From: Anaerolineae bacterium
Lineage (GTDB): Bacteria > Chloroflexota > Anaerolineae > Aggregatilineales > J027
Assembly: GCA_008933735.1 (NCBI GenBank)
Contig: WBUL01000013.1
Location: 58,921-122,920, forward strand
Direction of reading: 5' to 3'
Length of the DNA stretch: 64,000 bases
Positions within the stretch are counted from its first letter, which is position 1. The number at the start of each line of letters is the position of its first letter. Positions 18,279 through 27,270 of this stretch are shown piece by piece. The notes below the pieces were generated by a model that saw nothing but the letters and a program-made list of their open reading frames with translations, searched no databases and was not told where the DNA came from. The position numbers were made by a program, and so were the translations under genes.

Positions 18279-19151
18279 TTAAAATTCCAGATTTAATAGC
18301 TTTACGGGTGTCCCCATAAAAGCTTTAACATAACGCCGTGTAATCACCGGGGTTTCAAATTGAGGCCAGTGTCCCGCGTTGGGGATCATTCTCAGGTCAG
18401 CATCCGGCCATTCGGTGGCGACTACACTGGCATCGCGCAAGGGAACGGTATTGTCTTCCATACCCCAGATGACCAGGGCAGGCTTATTGACCTGCGAAAG
18501 TTTGCCGCGCAGGTCATTTTCCCGCATGGCACGGTAACATTCCGCCCGAACCCGTCCCTGCCCCGGACGTCGTGCATCCGCTCGCAGATGAGTATATTCA
18601 TCCTCTTTGATTTCTGTACGGTCTGCGAATGAGGCCGGGCGCATCAGGCGATCCGTAATTTGAATGAAGTAAGGCTCAAACGCCGAGATAAACCTGTTGG
18701 TAATAACAGATCGCTCTAAGAATGTGATGGGCGAGACAAACATATTAATGAACATGGAAAGTTTGCCGCTAATTGTGGGGCAGATGAGAATCATTCGTTC
18801 CACCAGTTCCGGATGACGCAGGGTCAGAGTCAGGCTGATCATGCCCCCCATTGAATGCCCAATCAACACAATGGGTTTATCTGTTACTTCCCGGATGAGT
18901 TTTGCCAGCAAATCCGCATAAGCCGGAATGGTGGCACGCTCTTTCATGCGAGGGGATTCGCCGTACCCAGGCAAATCTACCGCCATGACCCGGTAGCGCC
19001 GGTTAAATTCCTGGAAAATTGGCGACAGAGCATACCAGGAACTTGACCATCCGTGAATAAACAACGCGACCTGACGGTCGGCTGGCCCCTCTTCTTTAAC
19101 GTGAATCGCCTGGTCATCAATTTTGTAGACCACTGTTCTTTCAATTGCCAT
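18279..19151 (-). CDS. Alpha/beta hydrolase
   Basis: 290 residues. The nucleophile elbow is GHSMGG, the oxyanion region VALFIHGWSSSW, the acid IWGMEDNTVP and the His NAGHWPQFE, so the full Ser-Asp-His triad is present with a normal spacing. The family covers esterases, epoxide hydrolases and C-C hydrolases; substrate cannot be read from sequence. It is monocistronic as far as visible, divergent from the G1P-dehydrogenase-like gene. Confidence 0.87.
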   Translation of the reverse strand: MAIERTVVYKIDDQAIHVKEEGPADRQVALFIHGWSSSWYALSPIFQEFNRRYRVMAVDLPGYGESPRMKERATIPAYADLLAKLIREVTDKPIVLIGHSMGGMISLTLTLRHPELVERMILICPTISGKLSMFINMFVSPITFLERSVITNRFISAFEPYFIQITDRLMRPASFADRTEIKEDEYTHLRADARRPGQGRVRAECYRAMRENDLRGKLSQVNKPALVIWGMEDNTVPLRDASVVATEWPDADLRMIPNAGHWPQFETPVITRRYVKAFMGTPVKLLNLEF

Positions 19152-19268
19152 GTGTTTTTCCCCACAGCATATGGTATTCAGAAATACTACATAGGGTGAC
19201 TTAAAGTTGCAAACAAGGGGGCGAACGCATTAAACTAACCACATGCTAACAGGTTATTGGAACTCCTT

Positions 19269-20309
19269 ATGGAAAATATACCCGGATTACCCATCGTTTA
19301 TTATGGAAAACTAAATGAATGGAAAGAAGAGCGTCCGGCGGCTCTAATTACCAGTCCGGCGGCGTGGGAGCGGGTCGGCGGTTTGCTGGGTCTGCCTTTG
19401 GTCGTGCAGGCAGAACCGGAACAGACCGACTATGAATTTCTCCACACCCTCTCGCAAAATGTCCCTGCGATGGTGAAGGTTATATATGCGGTTGGTTCCA
19501 GCACCCAGTTCAAGATCGGTAAGGTCGTCGCCCATGAGAATAACCTGCCGCTTGTGATTGTGCCCATTGAACTGGACAGCGACCAGATGTTTGAGCCTCA
19601 CGTTGAACTGATGAGCCAGGGGATTTTAAATAACATTTCGACCGGCGCAGCAGAAAGTATCGTGGTAGATTGGGAGGTCATCTTAGCTGGCGATATGCAT
19701 CGTCGTGCTGGAATGGTGGCAGACATGCTGGCAATTGTGACCAGTTTGTTGGATTGGCGTTACGCAATTAAACAGAACAAGGTTGACCATCCGTTTTTGC
19801 CCTGGGCAGCAGGAGTAGCAGCCGGGATTGCTTCGCAAACAATCAAATATGCTCCAGGCATCGGACGCGGTGAAGTAGAAGCAATGCGCGGGGTGATGGA
19901 TTTGACCGGAATTTCCGTCCAACTCGCCAATCAGCTTGGGCATTCCCGCCATCAGGAAGGTACAGAACACTATCTTGCTTTTGCCTTGCAAAACAACGGG
20001 GTGAAGGATGTTTCTCATGCGGAATGTCTGGCGCCAGGCATTTTGCTAACGTCAGCACTGCATGGTCAAGACCCCGGCGCACTGCGTGATGCACTGGAAC
20101 AAGCCGGGGTTCTGGTGAACAAAATCCGGCTCGCGGAGCTTCAAATAGGAATTAACGATCTGCCTGCTTTTGTCGCCAATAACCATTTGCCTTACGCCGT
20201 CGCCCATGATATTGATCCTCTGTCCGATCAGCTCCGCAAAGCGATGGAGACAGCGGGTTTAACGGGAGATACCGGGGGTTGGGCTGTAGCAGGCGCTCCG
20301 CAGGGATAA
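19269..20309 (+). CDS. Glycerol-1-phosphate dehydrogenase-like protein (Fe/Zn-alcohol dehydrogenase superfamily)
   Basis: 346 residues from ATG 19269 (a TTG at 19257 is the alternative). The probable metal ligands of the EgsA/AraM family are visible: Asp in MVADMLAIVTSLLDW, His in EGTEHYLAF and His in VSHAECLAPG. The dinucleotide motif GGGxxxDxxK is not conserved: the aligned segment is AVGSSTQFKIGK, with GG changed to SS and the Asp to Lys. EgsA-type enzymes reduce dihydroxyacetone phosphate to sn-glycerol-1-phosphate. The altered nucleotide site makes cofactor or activity uncertain. It is followed closely by rnhB. Confidence 0.7.
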   Translation: MENIPGLPIVYYGKLNEWKEERPAALITSPAAWERVGGLLGLPLVVQAEPEQTDYEFLHTLSQNVPAMVKVIYAVGSSTQFKIGKVVAHENNLPLVIVPIELDSDQMFEPHVELMSQGILNNISTGAAESIVVDWEVILAGDMHRRAGMVADMLAIVTSLLDWRYAIKQNKVDHPFLPWAAGVAAGIASQTIKYAPGIGRGEVEAMRGVMDLTGISVQLANQLGHSRHQEGTEHYLAFALQNNGVKDVSHAECLAPGILLTSALHGQDPGALRDALEQAGVLVNKIRLAELQIGINDLPAFVANNHLPYAVAHDIDPLSDQLRKAMETAGLTGDTGGWAVAGAPQG

Positions 20310-20315
20310 GTTTTT

Positions 20316-20963
20316 ATGCGGCTGATTTGTGGGATTGATGAAGCGGGGCGCGGGCCGCTGGCTGGCCCGATTATTGCAGTGGCCGTCGTCGCCCCGGAAG
20401 ATTATGCGATTGATGCAGTAGATTCTAAAAGATTGTCCGCGAAAAAACGCGAAGCCTGGGTTGCCGACCACGAAGGGCGGGTTGAATATTTCGTTGAGTG
20501 CATAGACGTGCCGGAAATCGATCTTTATGGGATTGGCTGGGCAAACCGCGAAATTTTCCAGCGTTTAGTCCGGCGCGTCGAGGCTGACTATTACATCGTG
20601 GACGGCAACCTGAAACTCACCGACCTGGGCGACAAAGCCCGTCGAACCGAATGCCGCATTCGCGCCGACCAGAGCACGCCGATTGTGTCTGCCGCCTCAA
20701 TTCTGGCTAAAACTATCCGCGATGAAATTATGCGCGGTCTCCACGAGGCGTATCCGCATTATCACTGGGTTTCGAATAAGGGCTACGGCACAAAACAGCA
20801 CATCAGCGCGATCAAAACTTTTGGTGCATCCCCACACCATCGCAAAGAGTATGCGAATACAGTGACCAAAAAAACCTACGCCAAACCCCTGCTGTTATTA
20901 AGCGCGGGAACGCCGCTGTTTTCGCTGCTGCTAGCGGGGCAGCTTTTCCAGTGCCTGTTGTAA
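20316..20963 (+). CDS. rnhB: Ribonuclease HII
   Basis: 215 residues. GIDEAGRGPLAGP carries the catalytic Asp-Glu pair; the further Asps are in YYIVDGNLKL and TIRDEIM, and SAASILAKTIRD is the RNase HII signature. The enzyme nicks the RNA strand of hybrids and removes single ribonucleotides from DNA. It begins 6 nt after the previous gene and overlaps the convergent pseudouridine synthase by 33 nt; the last 20 residues are not part of the conserved core. Confidence 0.93.
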   Translation: MRLICGIDEAGRGPLAGPIIAVAVVAPEDYAIDAVDSKRLSAKKREAWVADHEGRVEYFVECIDVPEIDLYGIGWANREIFQRLVRRVEADYYIVDGNLKLTDLGDKARRTECRIRADQSTPIVSAASILAKTIRDEIMRGLHEAYPHYHWVSNKGYGTKQHISAIKTFGASPHHRKEYANTVTKKTYAKPLLLLSAGTPLFSLLLAGQLFQCLL

Positions 20964-21851
20964 TTCTGATGGAAGTTCTGTTTCAATAAAACGTTCTTCG
21001 TCCGTGATTGGGTGGCGGAAGGTGATGGATTTGGCGTGCAGGAACATACGCCCGATTTTTACGCTCGGTTTGCGGAAACCATAGACGGTATCCCCGACAA
21101 CCGGAGAGCCAATAAAAGCCATATGCACCCGAATCTGATGTGTACGACCTGTTTCAAGGTGGATTTCCATCAGGGTATGGTCTTGAAAACGTTCCACGAC
21201 CCGAAAATTTGTTATTGCTTCTCTGCCGCTTCGGATCACCGCCATTTTTTTGCGCTGCTGCGGGTCACGTCCGATAGGCGCATGGATTCGCCCTACCGGG
21301 GTATCCGGATGGCGATCAACCAGTGCCCAGTAGATTTTTTTGACGGTGCGTTCCTCAAACTGGCGCATGAGGTTGTACTGTGCTTTGGTTGTCAGCGCAA
21401 CCAGAATCACACCAGAGGTATCTTTGTCTAAACGATGCACTACTCCTGCTCTTTCAGGATGCCCCACGTTCCTGACCTGGGGCCAGCGTGCCAGCAGTGC
21501 ATTCACCAGGGTGCCTTCGGTGTTCCCGAAGCCGGGATGCACCACCAGTCCAGCAGGCTTATTGATGGCGGCGATGTAGTCGTCCTCATAGAGCACAGTG
21601 AGAGGGATGTCCTGCGGTTCGACTTCACCTTCTTCTTCCTCTGGTGGAATTTGCGCGGTGATTGTATCCCCCGCTTCCAGTTTGTAAGCAGGTTTGCGTT
21701 CCCGGTCATTCACTATGACCAGCCCGTTCTTAATTAACTGCTGTACCTGCATTCTGGAATACTCTTTCAGCCTGTCCGTCAGCACTTTGTCCAGACGCTG
21801 TTCAGTTTCATCATCCCTTACGTGAAAGGTTAGCGTTTCAAGTTCGTCCAT
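20931..21851 (-). CDS. rluD: RluD-type 23S rRNA pseudouridine synthase
   Basis: 306 residues from ATG 21851 (a TTG one codon upstream is possible). Residues 15-75 are an S4 RNA-binding domain (RLDKVLTDRLKEYSRMQVQQLI). The catalytic block HRLDKDTSGVILVA contains the essential Asp, followed by HQIRVHMAFIGSPVVGDTVYG. RluD family members convert uridines of helix 69 in 23S rRNA to pseudouridine. The assignment to RluD rather than a paralogue rests on overall length and the S4 domain. Confidence 0.88.
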   Translation of the reverse strand: MDELETLTFHVRDDETEQRLDKVLTDRLKEYSRMQVQQLIKNGLVIVNDRERKPAYKLEAGDTITAQIPPEEEEGEVEPQDIPLTVLYEDDYIAAINKPAGLVVHPGFGNTEGTLVNALLARWPQVRNVGHPERAGVVHRLDKDTSGVILVALTTKAQYNLMRQFEERTVKKIYWALVDRHPDTPVGRIHAPIGRDPQQRKKMAVIRSGREAITNFRVVERFQDHTLMEIHLETGRTHQIRVHMAFIGSPVVGDTVYGFRKPSVKIGRMFLHAKSITFRHPITDEERFIETELPSELQQALEKLPR

Positions 21852-21920
21852 CAATTTTTCCGTTCCCGTCTAAGAGATTATATACTTATATCTTAATGAG
21901 TGAACTAAGGACGTAAGAGA

Positions 21921-22619
21921 ATGTCACTGCCCCCAATTGACGTGACTGACAAGGAAACTCCTGATCACCGTGCCGCCATTCCTATTGCCAACGGATATAT
22001 GCGAGCTGCATTACAGGCGATTGAAGACGTGGCGGGGAGAGTCGCGCTCAATGTTATGCTCCGCTTCGCCGGACTGGAAAATGCGATTGACAATTTTCCC
22101 CCGGACAACCTTGACTTCAGCGCGGGTTATGTGTTCCGGGATTACTCTAATTTGAACCATGCCATGATACAGTTTTATGGGCGGGCGGGTAAAGGTCATG
22201 CTTTACGGATTGGGAGAATCTCTGCCCGCTGGATGATTGAAAACCATCCCCTTTTTGGATTTGCCGGAACTGTTTTTAAAGTGATTCCCACGGAGCAGGC
22301 CATGCGCATGAGCCTGAATAACACGGCGGATGGTTTCCGTAAGCTGTATCATCGTGTGCATTTTGACATACGGATCAATTTGCGTGAGGAAAAAGAACAC
22401 TTTGTCTGGAGTTCGCCGGACTGTCCCTGCTGTGTGGGTAAAAAAGCGGACGCGCCGATTTGCTGGATCTGGGAAGCCGGATTCATAGAGGGTGGCAGTT
22501 TTGTGACAGGCGGAAAATCGGTCAAAGTGGAGCAAACCACCTGTATCGCCATGGGGCATCCTGAATGCACCTGGCTCATTTATAAAAAACCCCTTGAACA
22601 GGTTGAGAACGAAGGATGA
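21921..22619 (+). CDS. V4R (4-vinyl reductase) domain protein
   Basis: 232 residues. The C-terminal half has the V4R pattern: a Cys cluster SSPDCPCCVGKKADAPICW, then GFIEGG and a final TTCIAMGHPECTWLIYKK. V4R domains (PF02830) bind small hydrophobic molecules or tetrapyrrole precursors, and the Cys residues often hold zinc. There is no attached output domain. The stop overlaps the start of the ADP-ribosylglycohydrolase gene (ATGA), so the pair is translationally coupled. Confidence 0.8.
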   Translation: MSLPPIDVTDKETPDHRAAIPIANGYMRAALQAIEDVAGRVALNVMLRFAGLENAIDNFPPDNLDFSAGYVFRDYSNLNHAMIQFYGRAGKGHALRIGRISARWMIENHPLFGFAGTVFKVIPTEQAMRMSLNNTADGFRKLYHRVHFDIRINLREEKEHFVWSSPDCPCCVGKKADAPICWIWEAGFIEGGSFVTGGKSVKVEQTTCIAMGHPECTWLIYKKPLEQVENEG

Positions 22620-23542
22620 GTGCAGAACAGGCCCAGGCGATATTGTTGGGGTTGGCCCTGGGAGACGCGCTGGGTTATCCGGTTGAATTTTTGAGCCTGA
22701 AGCGGCTGTACGAAAAATACGGCACGACTGGCATGATGGAGCCCCCCAGTCCTGCTCTGTACACGGATGATACGCAGATGACCCTGGCCGTCGCCAACGC
22801 TTTGATTGAGGCAGGAGACGGGGATATTGATACACTGATGCAGGCGGTCGGACGGGAGTTTGTCCGATGGATGCACAGTCCGGAAAACAACCGTGCGCCG
22901 GGAAACACCTGTCTCGCTGGAACCCGCAATTTTGAAAACGGTATCCCCTGGCGTAAATCGGGAATTGCTGAATCTAAAGGCTGCGGGTCAGCGATGCGGG
23001 TTGCGCCGATAGGTTATTTTTACCAGCACGATGCGGCAAAGTTGAAAGAGGTTGCGGTGTCCAGTGGAATCATTACACATGGACATCCAGCGGCAAAAGC
23101 AGCTTCGATTGCAGCGGCGTATATGATCAAACTGGCGCTGGATGGGATACATCCAGAGGACTGGTTTCGCCCTGTATTACAAGCCACCGGGGGCATTTCG
23201 GATGATTTTGACCAGGCCATCCTGCGAATCGGGCATGTGGAAGGCTGGACGAACAAAGTGGCGGCACTCCAGCACATAGGAGAAGGTTGGGTCGGAGAAG
23301 AAGCGGTGGCGATGGCATTCTACTGTGTGAGGCAGTTCCCGGATGACTATGTAGCAGCCGTCCGTCTGGCCGCAAATATTGAAGGGGACAGCGACTCGGT
23401 TGCCTGCATTACAGGTGGAATAAGCGCCGCCCGGCTTGGCCTGGGTGCGATTCCTGAAGATTGGAAAAAACGTTGTGAGAATTACCCCTTGCTCATAGAA
23501 ATAGGTCAAAAATTAGCGGAAAAACGCGATGCCACTGCCTGA
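22616..23542 (+). CDS. ADP-ribosylglycohydrolase (DraG/ARH family)
   Basis: 308 residues. The binuclear metal site is seen in GLALGDALGYPVEF, YTDDTQMTL and EGDSDSVACITGG, with GCGSAMRVAPIG completing the family pattern. These hydrolases remove ADP-ribose from proteins, nucleic acids or small molecules. No ADP-ribosyltransferase (DraT) or nitrogenase gene is nearby, so the substrate is unknown. It overlaps the V4R gene by 4 nt and the CoA-transferase A gene by 14 nt, forming a tight three-gene unit. Confidence 0.88.
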   Translation: MSAEQAQAILLGLALGDALGYPVEFLSLKRLYEKYGTTGMMEPPSPALYTDDTQMTLAVANALIEAGDGDIDTLMQAVGREFVRWMHSPENNRAPGNTCLAGTRNFENGIPWRKSGIAESKGCGSAMRVAPIGYFYQHDAAKLKEVAVSSGIITHGHPAAKAASIAAAYMIKLALDGIHPEDWFRPVLQATGGISDDFDQAILRIGHVEGWTNKVAALQHIGEGWVGEEAVAMAFYCVRQFPDDYVAAVRLAANIEGDSDSVACITGGISAARLGLGAIPEDWKKRCENYPLLIEIGQKLAEKRDATA

Positions 23543-24332
23543 ACTCCTTTCTCTTTCTGATGCAGCACAGCTCGTTAAATCCGGTGATACACTCGGATTA
23601 GGCGGCCTGATGATGTACCGCCGCCCGGTTGCTTTTGTCAAAGCCCTGCTTCAACGCCCGAACCGCCCAACTGATTTAACCCTGTTGTGCTTCACTGCCG
23701 GATTCGAATCGGATTTGCTGGTTGGAGCAGGGATGGTCAAGCGTGTGCGAAGCTGCTATTTTGGCCTGGAGGCGTTCGGGCTTGCGCCAATGTTTACAGA
23801 AGCCGCCAATGCAGGGCAGATTTCCATCTGCGAGGAAACCGAAGCCAGTTTAGCGCTTGGTTTTCGGGCAACGATGGGTGGGGTCGGATTCATGCCGGGG
23901 TTCGCATGGCTGGGTACGGATTTGCTCAGGCTGCGACCGGATGTAAAAACCATTCAGGATCCTTATACAGGTGAAACGCTGGTAGCTTTCCCGGCGCTGC
24001 ACTGCGATGTCGCGGTGATTCATGCGGTTAAAGCAGATCGGTATGGCAACGCTATTTTGAATAATAACCTCGGCGTTGATCTGGAACTGTCGATGATTGC
24101 GGGGACGGTTATCGTGACTGCTGAAGAAGTGGTCGAAAAAATAACAGAGGAGGTGCATATCCCCGGCGTGCGGGTGACCGCAGTGGTTCACGCCCCTGGC
24201 GGTGCTGCGCCGACCTCATGTTATCCGCTTTACCCTATCAGGGGTTTTGAAGTTTTACGCTATATTGACGCCTGCAATCGTCACGATTTCGTGGGCTATC
24301 TGGACAGCTTTTTGGTTTCGGGCGTAATATAA
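23529..24332 (+). CDS. CoA-transferase family, alpha subunit (GctA/IpdA-like)
   Basis: 267 residues starting within the end of the previous gene. GDTLGLGGLMMYRRPVAFVKALL is the N-terminal glycine-loop of class I CoA-transferase alpha subunits, in the form seen in glutaconate CoA-transferase A and IpdA. CEETEASLALGFRA follows at the position of a conserved acidic residue, and ALHCDVAVIHAVKADRYGNA is typical. A partner beta subunit is needed; it lies 2.1 kb downstream (26440-27270) behind two protease genes. Substrate unknown. Confidence 0.85.
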   Translation: MPLPELLSLSDAAQLVKSGDTLGLGGLMMYRRPVAFVKALLQRPNRPTDLTLLCFTAGFESDLLVGAGMVKRVRSCYFGLEAFGLAPMFTEAANAGQISICEETEASLALGFRATMGGVGFMPGFAWLGTDLLRLRPDVKTIQDPYTGETLVAFPALHCDVAVIHAVKADRYGNAILNNNLGVDLELSMIAGTVIVTAEEVVEKITEEVHIPGVRVTAVVHAPGGAAPTSCYPLYPIRGFEVLRYIDACNRHDFVGYLDSFLVSGVI

Positions 24333-24421
24333 TAAAACGCAAGCATATCTTCACAAGAGGATACAGTTTTACGGGATGCTGCTAGAATAAACGAAAGCAT
24401 GTAAGTTTGGAGTTCTATAAG

Positions 24422-25633
24422 ATGGCTAGACTACGCACTCTGATTAGCCTGGTGCTGCTGGTGACAGTAGCCTTTGGCGCGGGATTTTTTGCTGCGAATC
24501 GTTCCGTTTCGCCAAAGGCAGAAGCCCAATCTCCTGAAACTGAAGAAGTTTTTCGCCCGTTCTGGGAAGCCTATGACATCGTGAAGGGACAGTTTGTTGA
24601 CCCGGTAGACGATGAAGTGATGATGCTTGGAGCGCTGGAAGGGATGTTAGAAGCGCTCGGCGATGAAAATACAAACTACTTTGACCCGACAGAACTGGCC
24701 GCCTGGAATGAATCGTTGACTGGTGAATTTGAAGGTATTGGTGCCACTGTCCGCCAGGACGAGGAAACCGGTGGGTTAATCATTGTGAGTCCCCTCCCCG
24801 GCTCTCCTGCGGAATCGTCCGGCATTCTTCCTGGGGATATTATTGTGCAGGTGGGCGGCAAGGACATCACCAAGCTTTCGCAGGCTGAAATTATTAATCA
24901 GGTGCGTGGGCCGGCGGGTACAGCCGTGCGGTTGGGTATTTTACGCGACGGCGAACCCGAAATGATTGAAATCACCGTGATTCGTGACCGGATTGTCATG
25001 CCTACCCTGGAAACCCGGATGCTCGATAACAATGTAGGTTATATTCGTCTGTATCAGTTCTCTTCCGAAGCGGCCAACGAGTTACGCGAAACCCTCATTG
25101 AGATGGACGCCAACAACTTAAATGGTCTGGTGTTAGACCTGCGCGACAACCCCGGCGGTTTTCTGGATACCTCTCTGGAAGTGATTCGTCTGTTTATTGA
25201 CGAAGGGGTCATTCTCATTGAACAGCTTCCTAATGAACAGGAACGGGTATTTGAAGCCAACTCAACCGCTGTTGCGCCGGAAGTTCCGCTTGCAGTCCTG
25301 GTGAACGCAGGCAGCGCCAGTGCCAGCGAATTGGTTGCCGGGTCACTGCGAGACCTTGACCGCGCTGTGATTGTAGGAACCCCCACTTTTGGCAAAAACA
25401 CGGTGCAGATCGTGAATCCTCTGTCTAATGGTGGGGCTGTGCGGGTGTCTATTGCCCGCTGGGTTACCCCGGATGGAAGCTCGGTAGATAGTGCCGGTCT
25501 TGAACCTGATGTGATGGTCGAACTTGATCCTGAAGCGGCGGCGGGTCAGGATAACCAGCTTGAAGCAGCAATCCGCGCCCTCAAGGGGATCAAACGTGAA
25601 CAGCTTCAGGCACCGCTCTACGGACATTTCTAA
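24422..25633 (+). CDS. S41 C-terminal processing peptidase with PDZ domain
   Basis: 403 residues from ATG 24422 (GGAG upstream; a TTG at 24407 is less likely). Domains in order are a signal anchor at residues 3-25, an N-terminal helical S41 domain, a PDZ domain about 95-175 (GLIIVSPLPGSPAESSGI), and the catalytic core with Ser in NAGSASASE and Lys in PTFGKNTVQ. This Ser-Lys dyad is intact. CtpA-type enzymes trim extracytoplasmic proteins at their C-termini. It is followed by a clear hairpin terminator. Confidence 0.92.
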   Translation: MARLRTLISLVLLVTVAFGAGFFAANRSVSPKAEAQSPETEEVFRPFWEAYDIVKGQFVDPVDDEVMMLGALEGMLEALGDENTNYFDPTELAAWNESLTGEFEGIGATVRQDEETGGLIIVSPLPGSPAESSGILPGDIIVQVGGKDITKLSQAEIINQVRGPAGTAVRLGILRDGEPEMIEITVIRDRIVMPTLETRMLDNNVGYIRLYQFSSEAANELRETLIEMDANNLNGLVLDLRDNPGGFLDTSLEVIRLFIDEGVILIEQLPNEQERVFEANSTAVAPEVPLAVLVNAGSASASELVAGSLRDLDRAVIVGTPTFGKNTVQIVNPLSNGGAVRVSIARWVTPDGSSVDSAGLEPDVMVELDPEAAAGQDNQLEAAIRALKGIKREQLQAPLYGHF

Positions 25634-25667
25634 TCTTCCTCTGAGATTAACCGTCTATAATAGATAG

Positions 25668-25696
25668 CCGGGAGTGAGAACTCCCGGTTGTTTATT
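25668..25696 (+). terminator. Intrinsic terminator after the S41 peptidase
   Basis: A 7-bp GC-rich stem CCGGGAG/CTCCCGG with a 6-nt loop is followed by TTGTTTATT. It lies 35 bp past the stop. A TATAAT hexamer at 25656-25661 immediately before it could be a -10 for the next gene, but I find no good -35 for it. Confidence 0.75.
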
Positions 25697-25716
25697 CAGG
25701 AGCGTGGTTAGAGAAG

Positions 25717-26409
25717 ATGTATTTCGATACGAATTATCTCCTATGTGTGATGCTGCCCGCGTTGCTGCTCAGCGGGTTGGCGCAGATGATGGTCAGGAAC
25801 GCCTATTCAACATGGAGCAAACGCGCAAACAGTTCTGGCCTCACAGGTGTGGATACTGCCCGGCAGTTAATGCAGAAGTATGGTTTAAACGTGGCCTTGG
25901 AAGGCACACCGCAAGAGTTGGGCGATCATTTTGACCCACGCGGTCAGGTCGTGCGGTTTTCTCCCGGTGTTGCCCGCCAGCCCAGTGTGGCTTCGATGGC
26001 AATTGCCGCTCATGAATTTGGGCACGTTCAGCAGTATGCCCAGAACAGCCCGTTGATCGCCGTGCGAGGGTTTTTGATCCCGGCGGTGCAGATCGGGTCG
26101 AACTTCTCCTATATTCTGATCATCGCGGGCTTGCTGATGAATGTCTTGGCGTTGTCATTCCTCGGTCTGGTTCTATTCGGAGCGGCAGTGCTGTTTTCGA
26201 TTTTGACTCTGCCTGTTGAGCTTGATGCCAGCCGCCGCGCGATGAATATGCTGGATGGAGCCGGATTACTGCGTTCACAGGAAGACCGAAGTGGGGCACA
26301 GGCGGTGCTGCGTGCTGCCGCGATGACCTATCTCGCCGCGATGGTGACTTCGATTCTCCAATTTGCCTACTACGCTATGCTGGTGCTGGGCGGTCGCAGC
26401 CGGGACTAG
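25717..26409 (+). CDS. YugP-type zinc metallopeptidase
   Basis: 230 residues. The metal-binding helix is AIAAHEFGHVQQYA (HExxH), followed by membrane segments about residues 120-170 and 200-222, the arrangement of PF04298 (YugP). The N-terminal region FDTNYLLCVMLPALLLSGLAQMMVR is a first transmembrane helix. Family function is undefined beyond membrane-associated zinc protease. It is the middle gene between the two CoA-transferase subunit genes. Confidence 0.88.
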   Translation: MYFDTNYLLCVMLPALLLSGLAQMMVRNAYSTWSKRANSSGLTGVDTARQLMQKYGLNVALEGTPQELGDHFDPRGQVVRFSPGVARQPSVASMAIAAHEFGHVQQYAQNSPLIAVRGFLIPAVQIGSNFSYILIIAGLLMNVLALSFLGLVLFGAAVLFSILTLPVELDASRRAMNMLDGAGLLRSQEDRSGAQAVLRAAAMTYLAAMVTSILQFAYYAMLVLGGRSRD

Positions 26410-26439
26410 AGACAGATGTGGTGTGGGCACAGGTTTTGA

Positions 26440-27270
26440 ATGGTGGGTGAACCTTTCACACCCGATGAGCAACTGGCGGTGTGTATTGCCCATCAGGTGA
26501 ACGATGGTGAGGTAGTTGCCCAGGGGTTGGCAACGCCGCTGGTCGCTGCCGGATACATTCTTGCGCGGCTGACTCATGCCCCGAATTTGCGGTTTGCTTC
26601 TGCTATCGGCCAGGGGGTATGTCAGGATTGGGCACCTCTCGGCGTGGCATCTATCGAATCGCTGTGGCTGGGAAAGGCTATTTTCCATACCACCTTTGTC
26701 CAGGCGGCAGCGGATGTGCTGCCGTGTTTAAAGGCTAAAGAATTTTTCCGTCCCGCGCAGGTAGATGCCGCCGGAAATTTCAACAATATTGCCTTTGGCA
26801 CGGATTATCACAGGCCGAGAATGCGTTTGCCTGGTACAGGGGGGATCCCCGATGTGACCACCTATTCCGACGAAATCTATTTGTATGTGCCGCGCCATTC
26901 ACGGGTAACCTTTGTGAAAACACTGGATTTCGTGAGCGGCTTGGGTCACAGCGAAAAGCGCATCCGTGGAAAAGGGGTAAATTGCCTGGTGACGGATTTA
27001 GGACAGTTCGATTGGGCGAATGGGCGAATGCGCCTGGTGACTTACCATCGTGGTGTAACGGTTGAGCGCATTCAGGCCAAAACGGGTTTTGATCTGGAAA
27101 TTGCACCTGATGTGCATGAAACTCCGCCGCCCACATCAGAGGAACTGCATCTGCTGCGTGAAATCATTGACCCCCTGGGAGTCCGGCTTTTGGAAACGCT
27201 AGGGGGTCAGGCACGCCGTGACCATTTACGCGCTGTTCTGGAGGCTGAGACGCCTACTGGCAAGCGCTAG
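26440..27270 (+). CDS. CoA-transferase family, beta subunit (GctB/IpdB-like)
   Basis: 276 residues. NDGEVVAQGLATPLVAAGYILARLTHAPNL and RLPGTGGIPDVTTYS match the beta subunit of glutaconate CoA-transferase-like enzymes. At the place where true transferases have the catalytic Glu (ExG or SENG type), the protein reads RFASAIGQGVCQDW, with no Glu. That resembles the IpdB branch, whose complexes act as CoA-thioester hydrolases or ring-opening enzymes. It is separated from the alpha subunit by the S41 and YugP genes. The 3' end overlaps the FHA gene by 17 nt. Confidence 0.83.
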   Translation: MVGEPFTPDEQLAVCIAHQVNDGEVVAQGLATPLVAAGYILARLTHAPNLRFASAIGQGVCQDWAPLGVASIESLWLGKAIFHTTFVQAAADVLPCLKAKEFFRPAQVDAAGNFNNIAFGTDYHRPRMRLPGTGGIPDVTTYSDEIYLYVPRHSRVTFVKTLDFVSGLGHSEKRIRGKGVNCLVTDLGQFDWANGRMRLVTYHRGVTVERIQAKTGFDLEIAPDVHETPPPTSEELHLLREIIDPLGVRLLETLGGQARRDHLRAVLEAETPTGKR

